A stretch of DNA of 35,838 nt from a virus: IMG/VR virus record IMGVR_UViG_3300013099_000049, positions 1-35,838 of that record. One strand, given 5' to 3'. Every line of letters begins with the position of its first letter. Within the stretch, counting starts at the first letter, position 1. A program made the position numbers and the translations under genes. A model generated the notes under the pieces. The model did no database searches and was not told the origin of the DNA. It saw only the letters and a list, made by a program, of their open reading frames with translations. This document shows, in pieces, positions 1 to 7,205 of the stretch.

Positions 1-53
1 CTTAATTTTGGTTTTCCACTACACAAATTATATGGTTTAATACTTTCAATCAT
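1..53 (-). CDS. N-terminus of unknown protein, cut by window edge
   Basis: An open frame starts with ATG at 53-51 and runs off the left edge, reading MIESIKPYNLCSGKPKL. Its ATG overlaps the TGA stop of the upstream gene (ATGA), the coupling used throughout this block. Too short to assign a function. Confidence 0.5.
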   Translation of the reverse strand, partial: MIESIKPYNLCSGKPKL

Positions 54-265
54 TGATCTTCCGTCCAATTTTTTAAACATGTGGGGCAATAACATTCTTT
101 CCAATATAGATCATCAGAAGGACACCAATTACCAGTATCACCCTTATTAACACAAATTCGTTTATTATGCTTACATCGTTTTTGATGTTGTCTTAATTCT
201 TCATATAATTTATCAATATCTTGTTTTATTCTATGTGCTTTTAATATGTGGTAAACCCACCACAA
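50..265 (-). CDS. small protein with C-terminal CxxC
   Basis: 71 residues. The N-terminal half is basic and predicted helical (KQDIDKLYEELRQHQKRCKH). The C-terminal half has scattered cysteines ending in CYCPTC, which suggests metal binding. The start overlaps the end of the gene at 241-522 by 25 nt. I do not recognise the family; it is one of the small early-type phage genes packed on this strand. Confidence 0.6.
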   Translation of the reverse strand: MWWVYHILKAHRIKQDIDKLYEELRQHQKRCKHNKRICVNKGDTGNWCPSDDLYWKECYCPTCLKNWTEDQ

Positions 266-522
266 CTTTCAAAAAACTCAATAAAATATGAACGCATTTT
301 TTCATTATCTATTCCATTACTCCAATTTTTAGGTAATTTTATAGTTTTCATTATTTTAACACAAGTTAATGCCTGATTGTTATCAGCAATTATAGGATCA
401 TTGGTATTTTGAGAATTAAATATTTCCCCTATATCACTATTATTTAATAACCAAAACCATGTTTTATTTGTAACACCCAAACAAATAGAATCTTTTTTCT
501 TTGGAATAAATTCAACTGTCAT
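241..522 (-). CDS. hypothetical protein
   Basis: 93 residues, mixed polar and hydrophobic, with no recognised motif. A short aromatic segment (NKTWFWLLNN) lies near residue 20. Its ATG overlaps the stop of the ORF at 519-659 (ATGA), so translation is probably coupled. Function unknown. Confidence 0.6.
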   Translation of the reverse strand: MTVEFIPKKKDSICLGVTNKTWFWLLNNSDIGEIFNSQNTNDPIIADNNQALTCVKIMKTIKLPKNWSNGIDNEKMRSYFIEFFESCGGFTTY

Positions 523-659
523 GATTTTCTCACAATACGCATAATATCTTTCATAGCAGATAACATAATTAAATCTTGTGACATTAATTGAATTTTACAC
601 CAATCTTCTGCCATATTAATAATATATTCTATCCTTTTTATTTTTTCTAAATCTGACAT
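519..659 (-). CDS. small helical protein (46 aa)
   Basis: ATG at 659-657 and TGA at 521-519, 46 residues, starting MSDLEKIKRIEYIINMAEDW. It is methionine-rich and predicted to be one or two helices. It fills the space between its neighbours exactly: it starts just after the stop at 661 and its TGA overlaps the next ATG. That fit is the main evidence that it is real. Function unknown. Confidence 0.55.
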   Translation of the reverse strand: MSDLEKIKRIEYIINMAEDWCKIQLMSQDLIMLSAMKDIMRIVRKS

Positions 660-660
660 A

Positions 661-858
661 TTAACCCCATCCAACCTCTTTACTGGCTGAAACTAATTCA
701 TCATTAGCTAATTGTTTCTTTTTTTCTTTCATGATTTTACTATAATAATCACCAATTTCACCAGAAAAGATTTTATCTTCAAATGAAGCAAATCTCCAAC
801 GATAAAGCAATTGAGAATATGTAGCATTATCAATCCAATCTTTGAAATCTTCCATCAT
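661..858 (-). CDS. small acidic/helical protein
   Basis: 65 residues (MMEDFKDWIDNATYSQLLYR...), predicted mostly helical with a charged C-terminal half. Either of the first two methionines could be the start. The ATG at 858-856 overlaps the TGA of the ORF at 855-1034 (ATGA). Function unknown. Confidence 0.6.
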   Translation of the reverse strand: MMEDFKDWIDNATYSQLLYRWRFASFEDKIFSGEIGDYYSKIMKEKKKQLANDELVSASKEVGWG

Positions 859-1034
859 TTTTCCTTTGGTAATGGCAATTGTGATAAACCATGATTATTT
901 AATACAGTTTGAAAAGCATCAATATAGCAAGATGCAATTAATCTATCAGAAGGCCCGTCAGCATTTTCTTTTTCCTTTCTCCAATATTTAATCAATTTAT
1001 GTATGTTTTTTGTATTTAATAAAGTTTCATTCAT
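855..1034 (-). CDS. small hypothetical protein (59 aa)
   Basis: ATG at 1034-1032 and TGA at 857-855, 59 residues starting MNETLLNTKNIHKLIKYWRK. The start overlaps the end of the Lar-like gene and the stop overlaps the next ATG. The central part (DRLIASCYIDAFQTVLNNHG) resembles the short helical proteins common in T4-like early regions. Function unknown. Confidence 0.6.
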   Translation of the reverse strand: MNETLLNTKNIHKLIKYWRKEKENADGPSDRLIASCYIDAFQTVLNNHGLSQLPLPKEK

Positions 1035-1350
1035 TTCCCTTTTTCCTTTTCCATGTTAATAATAATTCAAAAGTACCTTCTTCAACAATTGATATATCTG
1101 ATTCAAGTATAGCACAATATATATCTTCTTCAATATCAGGTATGCTTTCTCCACTGTATTCTTTTTTTATGATTATCTTTGATAATACTTTGATATATCT
1201 ATTCCATTCTGAAATTGCATCTTCTGCTGTTGTTCTGTAAAGGATATACCCACAATTATCACACCGCATTTGCCATTGTGGATCATCCTTTATATGTTGT
1301 GTTAATGATGGTTTATCTTTACAATGTGGACATGCTACAATTGCTTCCAT
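1027..1350 (-). CDS. Lar-like restriction-alleviation zinc protein
   Basis: Starting from the ATG at 1350, which forms TAATG with the stop of the HD gene, the protein has 107 residues. Residues 7-10 (CPHC) and 30-33 (CDNC), followed by a conserved-type AxxxWN at about 45-50, match the Lar family pattern (CPFCGG... W.VRC..CG...AIxxWN). Lar proteins of phages and prophages counter host type I restriction, as known for Rac Lar. The remaining 55 residues are unlike Lar and may form a separate acidic helical part. The family match rests on the zinc motif and the WN box only, so the function is tentative. An upstream in-frame ATG at 1365 exists but the coupled start is preferred. Confidence 0.6.
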   Translation of the reverse strand: MEAIVACPHCKDKPSLTQHIKDDPQWQMRCDNCGYILYRTTAEDAISEWNRYIKVLSKIIIKKEYSGESIPDIEEDIYCAILESDISIVEEGTFELLLTWKRKKGNE

Positions 1351-1937
1351 TATGGTAAATACCACATTGGATTTGTTAATTCCATTAATTCATTACTTAA
1401 ATTGGCTCTTGCCTTTTTCTCAAAATCTTCCATCATACAATAATTTGTATAATAGATCTGATCTTTATTTAACATTTCAGTAATCCAATTAACCCGACCT
1501 TTATAAAAATCAACATCATGTACTAATGGATATTCCAATCTAATTAATTTACTATTTTTGATATATTGTTCAGGATCAGCAAGTTCCCATAAATCCAAAT
1601 CAATTAATAATTTACTTAATGGTGTTCTCGGAATATGATCATAAGTATCTTGGATCATAAGCATTACACTTGCCCCCAATTCAGCAGGTTTCATAATACC
1701 TTCAAGATTGATCCGATTATTCATTAAATCATCCATAAAGGCTGTAACTGAATCTGCTTCATTTGTATCCGACATTGGATTATAAATGAAATCATGATAA
1801 TAGATACCATACTTCAATTTCATTCTATCGACTTCATCCAAATCATATACAATTGAATTTCTAACCATTTTGGCAATATGTTCAATTGTATGATAATGTC
1901 TATGTGGATGTAGATATTGATCTAAGATATTAATCAT
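1350..1937 (-). CDS. HD-domain metal-dependent phosphohydrolase
   Basis: 195 residues. Histidines at 12, 14, 16 and 20 (HPHRHYHTIEH) and the HD pair H48-D49 (YYHDFIYN) match the predicted HD-superfamily phosphohydrolases of the COG4339 type, which begin with an H-x-x-H pattern. Such enzymes are thought to hydrolyse nucleotides or related phosphoesters using bound metal. The gene overlaps the MazG-like gene upstream by 8 nt and the Lar-like gene downstream by 1 nt, so the three are likely translated together. A role in trimming nucleotide pools or degrading signal nucleotides is inferred; the substrate cannot be read from the sequence. Confidence 0.75.
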   Translation of the reverse strand: MINILDQYLHPHRHYHTIEHIAKMVRNSIVYDLDEVDRMKLKYGIYYHDFIYNPMSDTNEADSVTAFMDDLMNNRINLEGIMKPAELGASVMLMIQDTYDHIPRTPLSKLLIDLDLWELADPEQYIKNSKLIRLEYPLVHDVDFYKGRVNWITEMLNKDQIYYTNYCMMEDFEKKARANLSNELMELTNPMWYLP

Positions 1938-2250
1938 GTTGTTTATCTTTCCATTTTTTTAGTTTTTTAGCAAACATTATTTTTGTTAATATTTGTAATT
2001 CTTCATCTTCATAAGTTAAGTAATTTATAATATCCATCGAAACATTAGTGGTATCACATAATTCTTCAATTACACCCATTATGCTACCCGTTGCACTTTT
2101 AGATTGATTTGATGAATCAATATAAGCTAAATATTCTTGTGATAATTCACCAACTTCTTCTTGCAATTTGATAATCTTTTGATATAGGGGAATATGTAAA
2201 TCATTTTTACTTAATTCTTCAACCCATTTATCATCTATATAATCTATCAT
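1930..2250 (-). CDS. MazG-like nucleotide pyrophosphohydrolase
   Basis: 106 residues with the two acidic helices of the all-alpha NTP pyrophosphatase fold: E31-E32-x-x-E35 (LQEEVGELSQEY) and E62-E63-x-x-D66 (IEELCDTTNVSMDI). These residues bind magnesium in MazG and dUTPase-type enzymes, which convert (d)NTPs to monophosphates and pyrophosphate. Phage MazG proteins have been linked to nucleotide turnover and ppGpp control. The gene overlaps the HD phosphohydrolase downstream, consistent with a nucleotide-metabolism cluster. Which nucleotide is used is unknown. Confidence 0.75.
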   Translation of the reverse strand: MIDYIDDKWVEELSKNDLHIPLYQKIIKLQEEVGELSQEYLAYIDSSNQSKSATGSIMGVIEELCDTTNVSMDIINYLTYEDEELQILTKIMFAKKLKKWKDKQHD

Positions 2251-2252
2251 AA

Positions 2253-2594
2253 TTAATTCCAGTGATACATTTCAACAACACCACATTCACAATCTGTTTT
2301 ATATCGATCTTTGTCTGTAAAAAACTTAATTATACATTCATTCGATCTTAATGTATATCTATCAACACGAATTAATTCTAATTCATGATCTTGAAATACT
2401 ACATTTAACATAGGAAAGATATAATCTATATCAGAATATTGAGTTATAAAAACAATGACGATCTCAAATAAATCAAGTTCAATCATTCCTGCCACATCAT
2501 GACATTTGGAAAAGGTTTTACCTGTTCTCTGTTTCCATATACTTTTATTTCGTTGTTCAACTACTTCATGTAATCGTTCAATATCTGTAATCAT
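2253..2594 (-). CDS. hypothetical protein
   Basis: 113 residues starting MITDIERLHEVVEQRNKSIW. The middle is hydrophobic (DLFEIVIVFITQYSDIDYIF) but too polar at its edges for a clear membrane span. The C-terminus has a CECG pair. It lies between the nucleotidyltransferase and the MazG-like gene with 2-6 nt gaps, so it is in the same transcription unit. I do not recognise the family. Confidence 0.65.
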   Translation of the reverse strand: MITDIERLHEVVEQRNKSIWKQRTGKTFSKCHDVAGMIELDLFEIVIVFITQYSDIDYIFPMLNVVFQDHELELIRVDRYTLRSNECIIKFFTDKDRYKTDCECGVVEMYHWN

Positions 2595-2600
2595 AACATA

Positions 2601-3497
2601 TTATCCATTTATAATCAATGAAATTTGATTTAATTTTCGTACCGCCTCAGTACCTTTATCATCACTGGCATTAATACACCCATCCAATGAACCATAATGA
2701 TGTTCAATACAATTTAACAATAATGTTTTAATTGCATTTTGATCAGGCTTATGTTGAAGTTTACTTGAAATATATAAATCTTCCAATTTCTTTTCTTTAT
2801 TTTCAAAATATTCAGTCAATTTATCCAATGACCATTCGCCTCTACGAATAGCTTTTAATTGTTCACGATTTTGTGTTAAATCCAAATCATGTTCAGTTAA
2901 AATTTGTTCAACTTCATCAATCAATCGAACGACATGATAACCAAATTTTGTCGAATAGCCATGTTTTTCCCAATCTGCTCTACGTGTAGAACCAAATTCC
3001 GGAACTGAATTACGTGCTTTATGTAATTGAGAATAAGCATATCCTTTAAATTTATGCCATGCCCCTTTATGTAAAAACATTTTACGACTTTCACGTACCA
3101 TTTCCCCGACTTGAGTAGAGTATAAAATACACCGTCTTGGTACAAATAATGAATCAATCATATTTGGATTGTTTTCCATACATAATTGAAAATATTTCAC
3201 AATTGAATAAATGGTGAAATCGTATTCAATTGGCTTATTGGGATGCATAATATGATGTTGTTGGTATTGCTCAAACCGTTTGATTTGATTGCCAAAACCT
3301 TGAATTTGCCCTATTGTATGGGGAAATAATTCCGATCTGTCTGGAATACAAAAACCATACACATCAACATCAGATGTATCATTTGAAACACCATAAGCAA
3401 CTGACCCCATAATGACTTCTAATTGAATAGAATGTGGAAGAAATTTTGGTGGTGTAATTACTTTCAATGTTGCTAACTCTTGTACTTTACTCGCCAT
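2601..3497 (-). CDS. predicted nucleotidyltransferase (COG3541 type)
   Basis: 298 residues. The DNA polymerase beta-type active site is clear: G31-S32 followed by the metal-binding pair D43-x-D45 (MGSVAYG...TSDVDVYGF). A long helical C-terminal part contains several conserved-looking basic and tryptophan residues. This fits the predicted nucleotidyltransferases (YcgL/COG3541) found in many T4-like and jumbo phages. Their substrate is unknown; transfer of a nucleotide to a tRNA, protein or small molecule is possible. A strong Shine-Dalgarno (AAGGAAT) precedes the ATG at 3497. It leads the run of coupled genes ending in the HD and Lar-like genes. Confidence 0.8.
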   Translation of the reverse strand: MASKVQELATLKVITPPKFLPHSIQLEVIMGSVAYGVSNDTSDVDVYGFCIPDRSELFPHTIGQIQGFGNQIKRFEQYQQHHIMHPNKPIEYDFTIYSIVKYFQLCMENNPNMIDSLFVPRRCILYSTQVGEMVRESRKMFLHKGAWHKFKGYAYSQLHKARNSVPEFGSTRRADWEKHGYSTKFGYHVVRLIDEVEQILTEHDLDLTQNREQLKAIRRGEWSLDKLTEYFENKEKKLEDLYISSKLQHKPDQNAIKTLLLNCIEHHYGSLDGCINASDDKGTEAVRKLNQISLIING

Positions 3498-3501
3498 TAT
3501 T

Positions 3502-3564
3502 TTATTCCTTATAACTCAATTGTTGACCTTTTGCGATACGTTCAAAATCTTCATTATCTTTCAT
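3502..3564 (-). CDS. possible 20-aa coupled ORF
   Basis: ATG at 3564-3562 lies inside the end of the ORF at 3554-3646 and the frame ends at 3502 just before the nucleotidyltransferase. It encodes MKDNEDFERIAKGQQLSYKE and contains the Shine-Dalgarno of the next gene. It may be a short peptide or simply the leader of the downstream gene. Confidence 0.3.
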   Translation of the reverse strand: MKDNEDFERIAKGQQLSYKE

Positions 3565-3646
3565 TGAGTTTGTCCAAATGTTCTTCCGATAAAATAACAT
3601 CTTTTGCACGTTTCAATAAATCCTTCTTTTCTTGTTCACTTAACAT
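3554..3646 (-). CDS. small ORF (30 aa)
   Basis: ATG at 3646-3644, TAA at 3556-3554, encoding a 30-residue charged helical peptide starting MLSEQEKKDLLKRAKDVIL. It overlaps the end of the 3636-3824 gene by 11 nt. The composition looks coding and no other gene fills this space. Function unknown. Confidence 0.4.
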   Translation of the reverse strand: MLSEQEKKDLLKRAKDVILSEEHLDKLNER

Positions 3647-3824
3647 AAGATATTGTGTAATCCTTTCCATGAAACATTATATATGAATCATCCGAAAATG
3701 TATATGTTGGATAATTCGGTATATATTCATCTTTTTTAATATCAGAACATTCTAATGCTAATCTCATATCATCAACTTTCCAATTATACATATCACCAAA
3801 ATATTCTACTAATGATTCACTCAT
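3636..3824 (-). CDS. hypothetical protein
   Basis: 62 residues starting MSESLVEYFGDMYNWKVDDM, with several aromatic residues and no recognised motif. The start overlaps the stop of the membrane protein gene by 4 nt. Function unknown. Confidence 0.6.
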   Translation of the reverse strand: MSESLVEYFGDMYNWKVDDMRLALECSDIKKDEYIPNYPTYTFSDDSYIMFHGKDYTISYVK

Positions 3825-4144
3825 ATATTATACATCACTAAATAAAAACCCCAACATACTACACCAAAATAAAAAATATTAATTAAGAATAAAATTAAAT
3901 CCATTACATTTTTATGTGCAAATATACCAATAGTGTTTTTTGATGCTAAAATTATTCCAAATAATGCCAACACTTTAAAAACAAAAATCACCCAAATGCT
4001 ATTAAATTGTATTAAGAGCCATTGTTGAATAATATTAAATTCAGCTTCAAAACCATATCTTTCTAATATGATTGATGTTATCGCAAAATCGAAAAGATTC
4101 AATACACTTAAAACTGAAAGTAAAATGATGGTTCTAGTTTTCAT
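3821..4144 (-). CDS. small multi-pass membrane protein
   Basis: Starting from MKTRTIILL at 4144, 107 residues with about three hydrophobic spans: roughly residues 6-23, 48-68 and 80-103. The order of charged residues and the NLFDFAIT motif after the first span resemble the DUF5658-type small membrane proteins. An in-frame TTG start would add six residues, but the ATG has GGA five bases upstream and overlaps the preceding gene. The likely location is the host inner membrane; the role is unknown. Confidence 0.65.
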   Translation of the reverse strand: MKTRTIILLSVLSVLNLFDFAITSIILERYGFEAEFNIIQQWLLIQFNSIWVIFVFKVLALFGIILASKNTIGIFAHKNVMDLILFLINIFYFGVVCWGFYLVMYNI

Positions 4145-4322
4145 ATTCCAATATATCGGCAATTAAATCTTGCCTACCTTCATACCATGCCAAATTTACA
4201 GATATTGCCAAATATTCATCATCAACATCCATCAATTCATTTAATTGTTCATTCAAATCATAAATGAATACTTCGGTTGCCTTGTATTCAGCTTCAAGAT
4301 CATTCAATTTATCAATATTCAT
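4134..4322 (-). CDS. small acidic protein
   Basis: 62 residues, strongly acidic and predicted helical (MNIDKLNDLEAEYKATEVFI...), likely a short coiled coil. It overlaps the membrane protein gene downstream. Function unknown. Confidence 0.6.
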   Translation of the reverse strand: MNIDKLNDLEAEYKATEVFIYDLNEQLNELMDVDDEYLAISVNLAWYEGRQDLIADILEYEN

Positions 4323-4331
4323 TATTTTTCC

Positions 4332-4544
4332 TTATTTTACAATTATCGCTAAACAATCAGGACATGTATATTCTACTAATCCTGAGAAACCAACACCATC
4401 ATGAGCAAATGGATCAGCAAATAGATCATCACTCACATTATCATCATCTTCCAAATTTGGATGTTGACAATTTTCTTGAAGTTGTTCCAATTTTCGTTGT
4501 AATGTAATTATTTCATTTTGTATCTTTTGTGCTTGGTTAATCAT
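4332..4544 (-). CDS. coiled-coil protein with C-terminal zinc knuckle
   Basis: About 70 residues. Helix-forming N-terminus (INQAQKIQNEIITLQRKLEQ), an acidic middle, and cysteines in CQHP and YTCPDC that could bind zinc. The ATG at 4544 is preferred to that at 4550 because an AAAGGG Shine-Dalgarno lies six bases before it. Function unknown. Confidence 0.6.
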   Translation of the reverse strand: MINQAQKIQNEIITLQRKLEQLQENCQHPNLEDDDNVSDDLFADPFAHDGVGFSGLVEYTCPDCLAIIVK

Positions 4545-4794
4545 TATCATCCCTTTGTTTATTCATATAATTATACTCCCAATATTTTGGTTCACAATAT
4601 CTCTTTGTGAATATATCAATATCAGAATCATTTGACTTATATTTTCTAAAAACCATTTCCAACCAAACCCATCTTTGATATTCAATTTTAACAGGATACC
4701 ACGCAAACCATTCATGTAATTGGGTTTTCTGTTCACCCTTTCTAAGATTTCTTTGAATAATAAAAAAGGTGAATTTATTAATATCAATTACCAT
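4537..4794 (-). CDS. hypothetical aromatic-rich protein
   Basis: 85 residues starting MVIDINKFTFFIIQRNLRKG. Tryptophan and tyrosine are frequent (HEWFAWYP, QRWVWLEM, KYWEYNY). It overlaps the next gene's start by 8 nt. A second frame over the same bases is open but lacks the fit to neighbours. No family recognised. Confidence 0.6.
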   Translation of the reverse strand: MVIDINKFTFFIIQRNLRKGEQKTQLHEWFAWYPVKIEYQRWVWLEMVFRKYKSNDSDIDIFTKRYCEPKYWEYNYMNKQRDDND

Positions 4795-4795
4795 G

Positions 4796-4969
4796 TTATT
4801 TATCCATCATTTCTGTTATAAGAGATTCAATCAATTTTGGATTAACATGACCTCTTGTTTTTCGCATCATGATTGTCATTAATTCTTGTTTATCATCAAC
4901 ATAACTATAAAATTCTATTAATTTTTTTAATAGTTCTTTATCTAGTGGTCTACATGCTTGTTCAGACAT
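4796..4969 (-). CDS. small ORF (57 aa)
   Basis: ATG at 4969-4967 and TAA at 4798-4796, 57 residues starting MSEQACRPLDKELLKKLIEF. Basic and helical. It overlaps the ORF at 4962-5132 by 8 nt and ends one base before the ATG of the next gene. Function unknown. Confidence 0.55.
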   Translation of the reverse strand: MSEQACRPLDKELLKKLIEFYSYVDDKQELMTIMMRKTRGHVNPKLIESLITEMMDK

Positions 4970-5132
4970 ATTTTTCTCGACTTTTTACATCATTAATAAT
5001 TTTTACAATGATCTCTTTCCGTCCCCGATCACCATACTTTTTTGCAATTTTTTCCATAATCAAATCAACATCATCTTCAAAATAGTAAGATTCTGCTTCA
5101 TATCTTATTAATAATTTATCAATTGTTTTCAT
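4962..5132 (-). CDS. small ORF (56 aa)
   Basis: ATG at 5132-5130 and TGA at 4964-4962, 56 residues starting MKTIDKLLIRYEAESYYFED, a charged helical protein. It begins one base after the stop of the frame-broken gene at 5133-5491 and overlaps the next ORF. Function unknown. Confidence 0.55.
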   Translation of the reverse strand: MKTIDKLLIRYEAESYYFEDDVDLIMEKIAKKYGDRGRKEIIVKIINDVKSREKYV

Positions 5133-5491
5133 TTAATTCCACTCTGGAAAAACAATACCACATTTATCACATCGGTCATTAGACCAATGTGTTTTACTCC
5201 ATGTACACGGAGCACTTGTTATCATATCGCATTTTTCGGGTCTTTCTTTTGATATTTTATTTTCATCTTGATAATGTTTAACCAATTCTGGACTTTCTTT
5301 TGTTTGTTTGATATCAACTGCTCTACGAATAAAATCATCTTCTTTACTTTCTGAATGATAAAATTCACCAAGTCTCCAAGGAATTTTCGTATGTAATTTT
5401 TATGATAATAGGAATTTACATCAGCCCGATTATCTTCAATAATGATTTGTAATTCTTCATTTTCTTTTTTACTTAACCAATCACTTAACAT
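5133..5491 (-). pseudogene. small zinc-type protein gene with apparent -1 frameshift
   Basis: The first 31 codons from ATG 5491 (MLSDWLSKKENEELQIIIED...) look coding. After the A-run at about 5397-5401 the original frame turns lysine- and isoleucine-rich and ends at 5222. The other frame continues naturally (KLHTKIPWRLGEFYHSES...) to a TAA at 5133 and ends with a cysteine motif CDKCGIVFPEWN. Adding one A to the five-A run joins the two halves into a protein of about 119 residues. The stop then abuts the next gene's ATG, as is typical here. Either the gene is broken or one homopolymer base is missing. No classical slippery heptamer is seen. Confidence 0.6.
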
Positions 5492-5493
5492 AA

Positions 5494-5595
5494 TTATCCT
5501 ACCATCATAGCTAATGCAAAAAATATACCAATATAAGCATTATAAGCAAGGTATAAAAATATACACCAAAATACAATCCATCCTAATATTTTCAA
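5494..5595 (-). CDS. single-span membrane peptide with TTG start
   Basis: A TTG at 5595-5593 overlaps the TGA of the upstream gene and opens a 33-residue frame that is hydrophobic almost throughout (GWIVFWCIFLYLAYNAYIGI). It is predicted to be a single transmembrane span. There is no ATG alternative. The overlap with the upstream stop and the coding look support it; expression is uncertain. Confidence 0.45.
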   Translation of the reverse strand: MKILGWIVFWCIFLYLAYNAYIGIFFALAMMVG

Positions 5596-5834
5596 AATGG
5601 GATATAATCCTGTTCTTTGGGAATAAATTCAAGTTCTTTACCTTGAAACCAACGTTCAAATAATGATGGTCTATTCCACTTTCCAACTATAATTTTATAG
5701 TGTGTAAATGTACCACGATCTGTATGTCCACATTTCGGACATATACCACCTCTATAACACACCTGATTATTTGTTAATTCAATTTCAGTTTCAGGACAAA
5801 CTTTAATATGTGAGAAATTTGTATCTAATTTCAT
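5592..5834 (-). CDS. small zinc-ribbon-like protein
   Basis: 80 residues. Cysteines at CPET, CYRGG and CPKCGH suggest one zinc site in the middle. The C-terminus is aromatic and basic (KWNRPSLFERWFQGKELEF). It overlaps the end of the Dda gene by 4 nt. Function unknown. Confidence 0.6.
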   Translation of the reverse strand: MKLDTNFSHIKVCPETEIELTNNQVCYRGGICPKCGHTDRGTFTHYKIIVGKWNRPSLFERWFQGKELEFIPKEQDYIPF

Positions 5835-7111
5835 AATAATATAATTGCCTCATTTCTTGCTCTGGTGATACCAACATAAATCAATCTGTAAACAGTATCC
5901 ATATCATACCAAGGGTTATTCAAATCAGATAAATCAAGATAGATATTATCAACAGTAGATCCTTGTAATCTATGTAATGTAGAACAGTAATGATATCTCA
6001 CATTGGCATATTTGTTTTTAAGAGCGAAATATTGACCCCATTTTTGTTTACGTTCATTAACATCTTTAGTTGAACTGGCAAGTTTAGCCATTTTATCCAA
6101 ACGTTTTTTAAATTCTGGTTGATCTTCAAAATCCAATACAGGAAAAGCAACGTGTTCAGTATCAATCACATTCCAATATGACATATTATAATAATTATCA
6201 TACATCTTTGTGCAACTGGCAACTTCTACCGTTTCTGAATTAAGATGAATTAATTTCTTACCTTTGAACATAGTATCTTGAAATTCAAGAAAATCCCCAA
6301 CCATTAAACAATCTTTTGGCTTATTTTTAGTTAGATTCCGGACATAATCATTATAACGCTGAACCATATCATTAGTATATGTACCAATCTTTTTATCGGT
6401 ATCATCATCAAAATATTTGGTCATGAATTCTTTTCTACCGGACACAACAGTTAATTTACTGAATAAATCAGCATCAATTGGTGGATAAACTTCATTTTCA
6501 ATATATTCTTTAATGATTTGAGAGGTAGCAATAATAGGATTATCAAGTGATTGTCTTACAATTTCAGTTAATCTATATTCCTGTTCCATCTTAATAAATT
6601 CAGATGTGGTATTATCATCAACGGGTTTAAGTTGAAAAATATCACCAATCATTACAATAACTTTTAAAGTACCCTGTTCAATCTTTTCAACAGCATATTC
6701 TAAAAGTTCATTTGAAACCATTGAACTTTCATCACAATATAAAATATCAATATTTTCATCACCATCATCACCCCATAAATTCTTTGATAGTTTTTGTTTA
6801 CCACTATCATGATCATCTTCTAATTTCAATTTCAAAAATGAGTGAATGGTGCGACTATCAATTTTGGGGCAATTGTTTTCTGTTAAAGTATCAACAATAA
6901 CCTTTACAGCTTTGTGTGTTGGTGCTGTTACTGTTTGTATATATTGATTATTAAAATATTTAATAATTTCAGATAGTAAATATGTTTTACCGACACCTGC
7001 ATAACCATTTAATGCAATTAAAGTAAAATTAGAATCCCCATTGATACCCTTTTGGATATCAGTAGTAATTCGATTGAAAACCTCATATTGGTGATCAGTT
7101 AAATTGCTCAT
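5831..7111 (-). CDS. dda: Dda-type DNA helicase (SF1B)
   Basis: 426 residues from MSNLTDHQ at 7111, close to the 439 of T4 Dda. Walker A is at 36-43 (GYAGVGKT), the Walker B/DEAD-type box is CDESSM, and motif III-like IGDIFQLKPVD follows. The C-terminus holds the motif V/VI region (TLHRLQGSTVD... RLIYVGITRAR). Dda unwinds DNA 5' to 3', helps restart replication and strips proteins from DNA, interacting with gp32, which is encoded at 25516-26454. Two upstream in-frame ATGs (7129 and 7165) would add 6 or 18 residues; GAGG upstream of 7111 supports the shorter form. Confidence 0.9.
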   Translation of the reverse strand: MSNLTDHQYEVFNRITTDIQKGINGDSNFTLIALNGYAGVGKTYLLSEIIKYFNNQYIQTVTAPTHKAVKVIVDTLTENNCPKIDSRTIHSFLKLKLEDDHDSGKQKLSKNLWGDDGDENIDILYCDESSMVSNELLEYAVEKIEQGTLKVIVMIGDIFQLKPVDDNTTSEFIKMEQEYRLTEIVRQSLDNPIIATSQIIKEYIENEVYPPIDADLFSKLTVVSGRKEFMTKYFDDDTDKKIGTYTNDMVQRYNDYVRNLTKNKPKDCLMVGDFLEFQDTMFKGKKLIHLNSETVEVASCTKMYDNYYNMSYWNVIDTEHVAFPVLDFEDQPEFKKRLDKMAKLASSTKDVNERKQKWGQYFALKNKYANVRYHYCSTLHRLQGSTVDNIYLDLSDLNNPWYDMDTVYRLIYVGITRARNEAIILL

Positions 7112-7131
7112 TGTATAATAAATCCTCATTG

Positions 7132-7139
7132 TATAAATA
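7132..7139 (+). promoter_or_regulatory. late promoter TATAAATA
   Basis: A perfect T4 late -10 box on the plus strand, 66 bases before the ATG of the HNH gene at 7206. It lies inside the 5' region of dda on the opposite strand. No other plus-strand gene is nearby, so it most likely drives the mobile HNH gene. Confidence 0.6.
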
Positions 7140-7205
7140 GTATCAGATGGAATGAATCTCGACAATTCAAACCACCTTAATCACATATAACTAATTGGAG
7201 TTAAA

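Noticed and set aside
4563-4787. Alternative frame over the 4537-4794 gene
   Set aside because: It lacks the overlaps with neighbours that the 4537-4794 frame has on its downstream side, and begins inside that gene.
5397-5401. Programmed -1 frameshift in the 5133-5491 gene
   Set aside because: The sequence around the A-run (CATAAAAATTAC) does not give a classical X-XXY-YYZ heptamer in the right frame, and no clear stimulatory structure was seen; a missing base is simpler.
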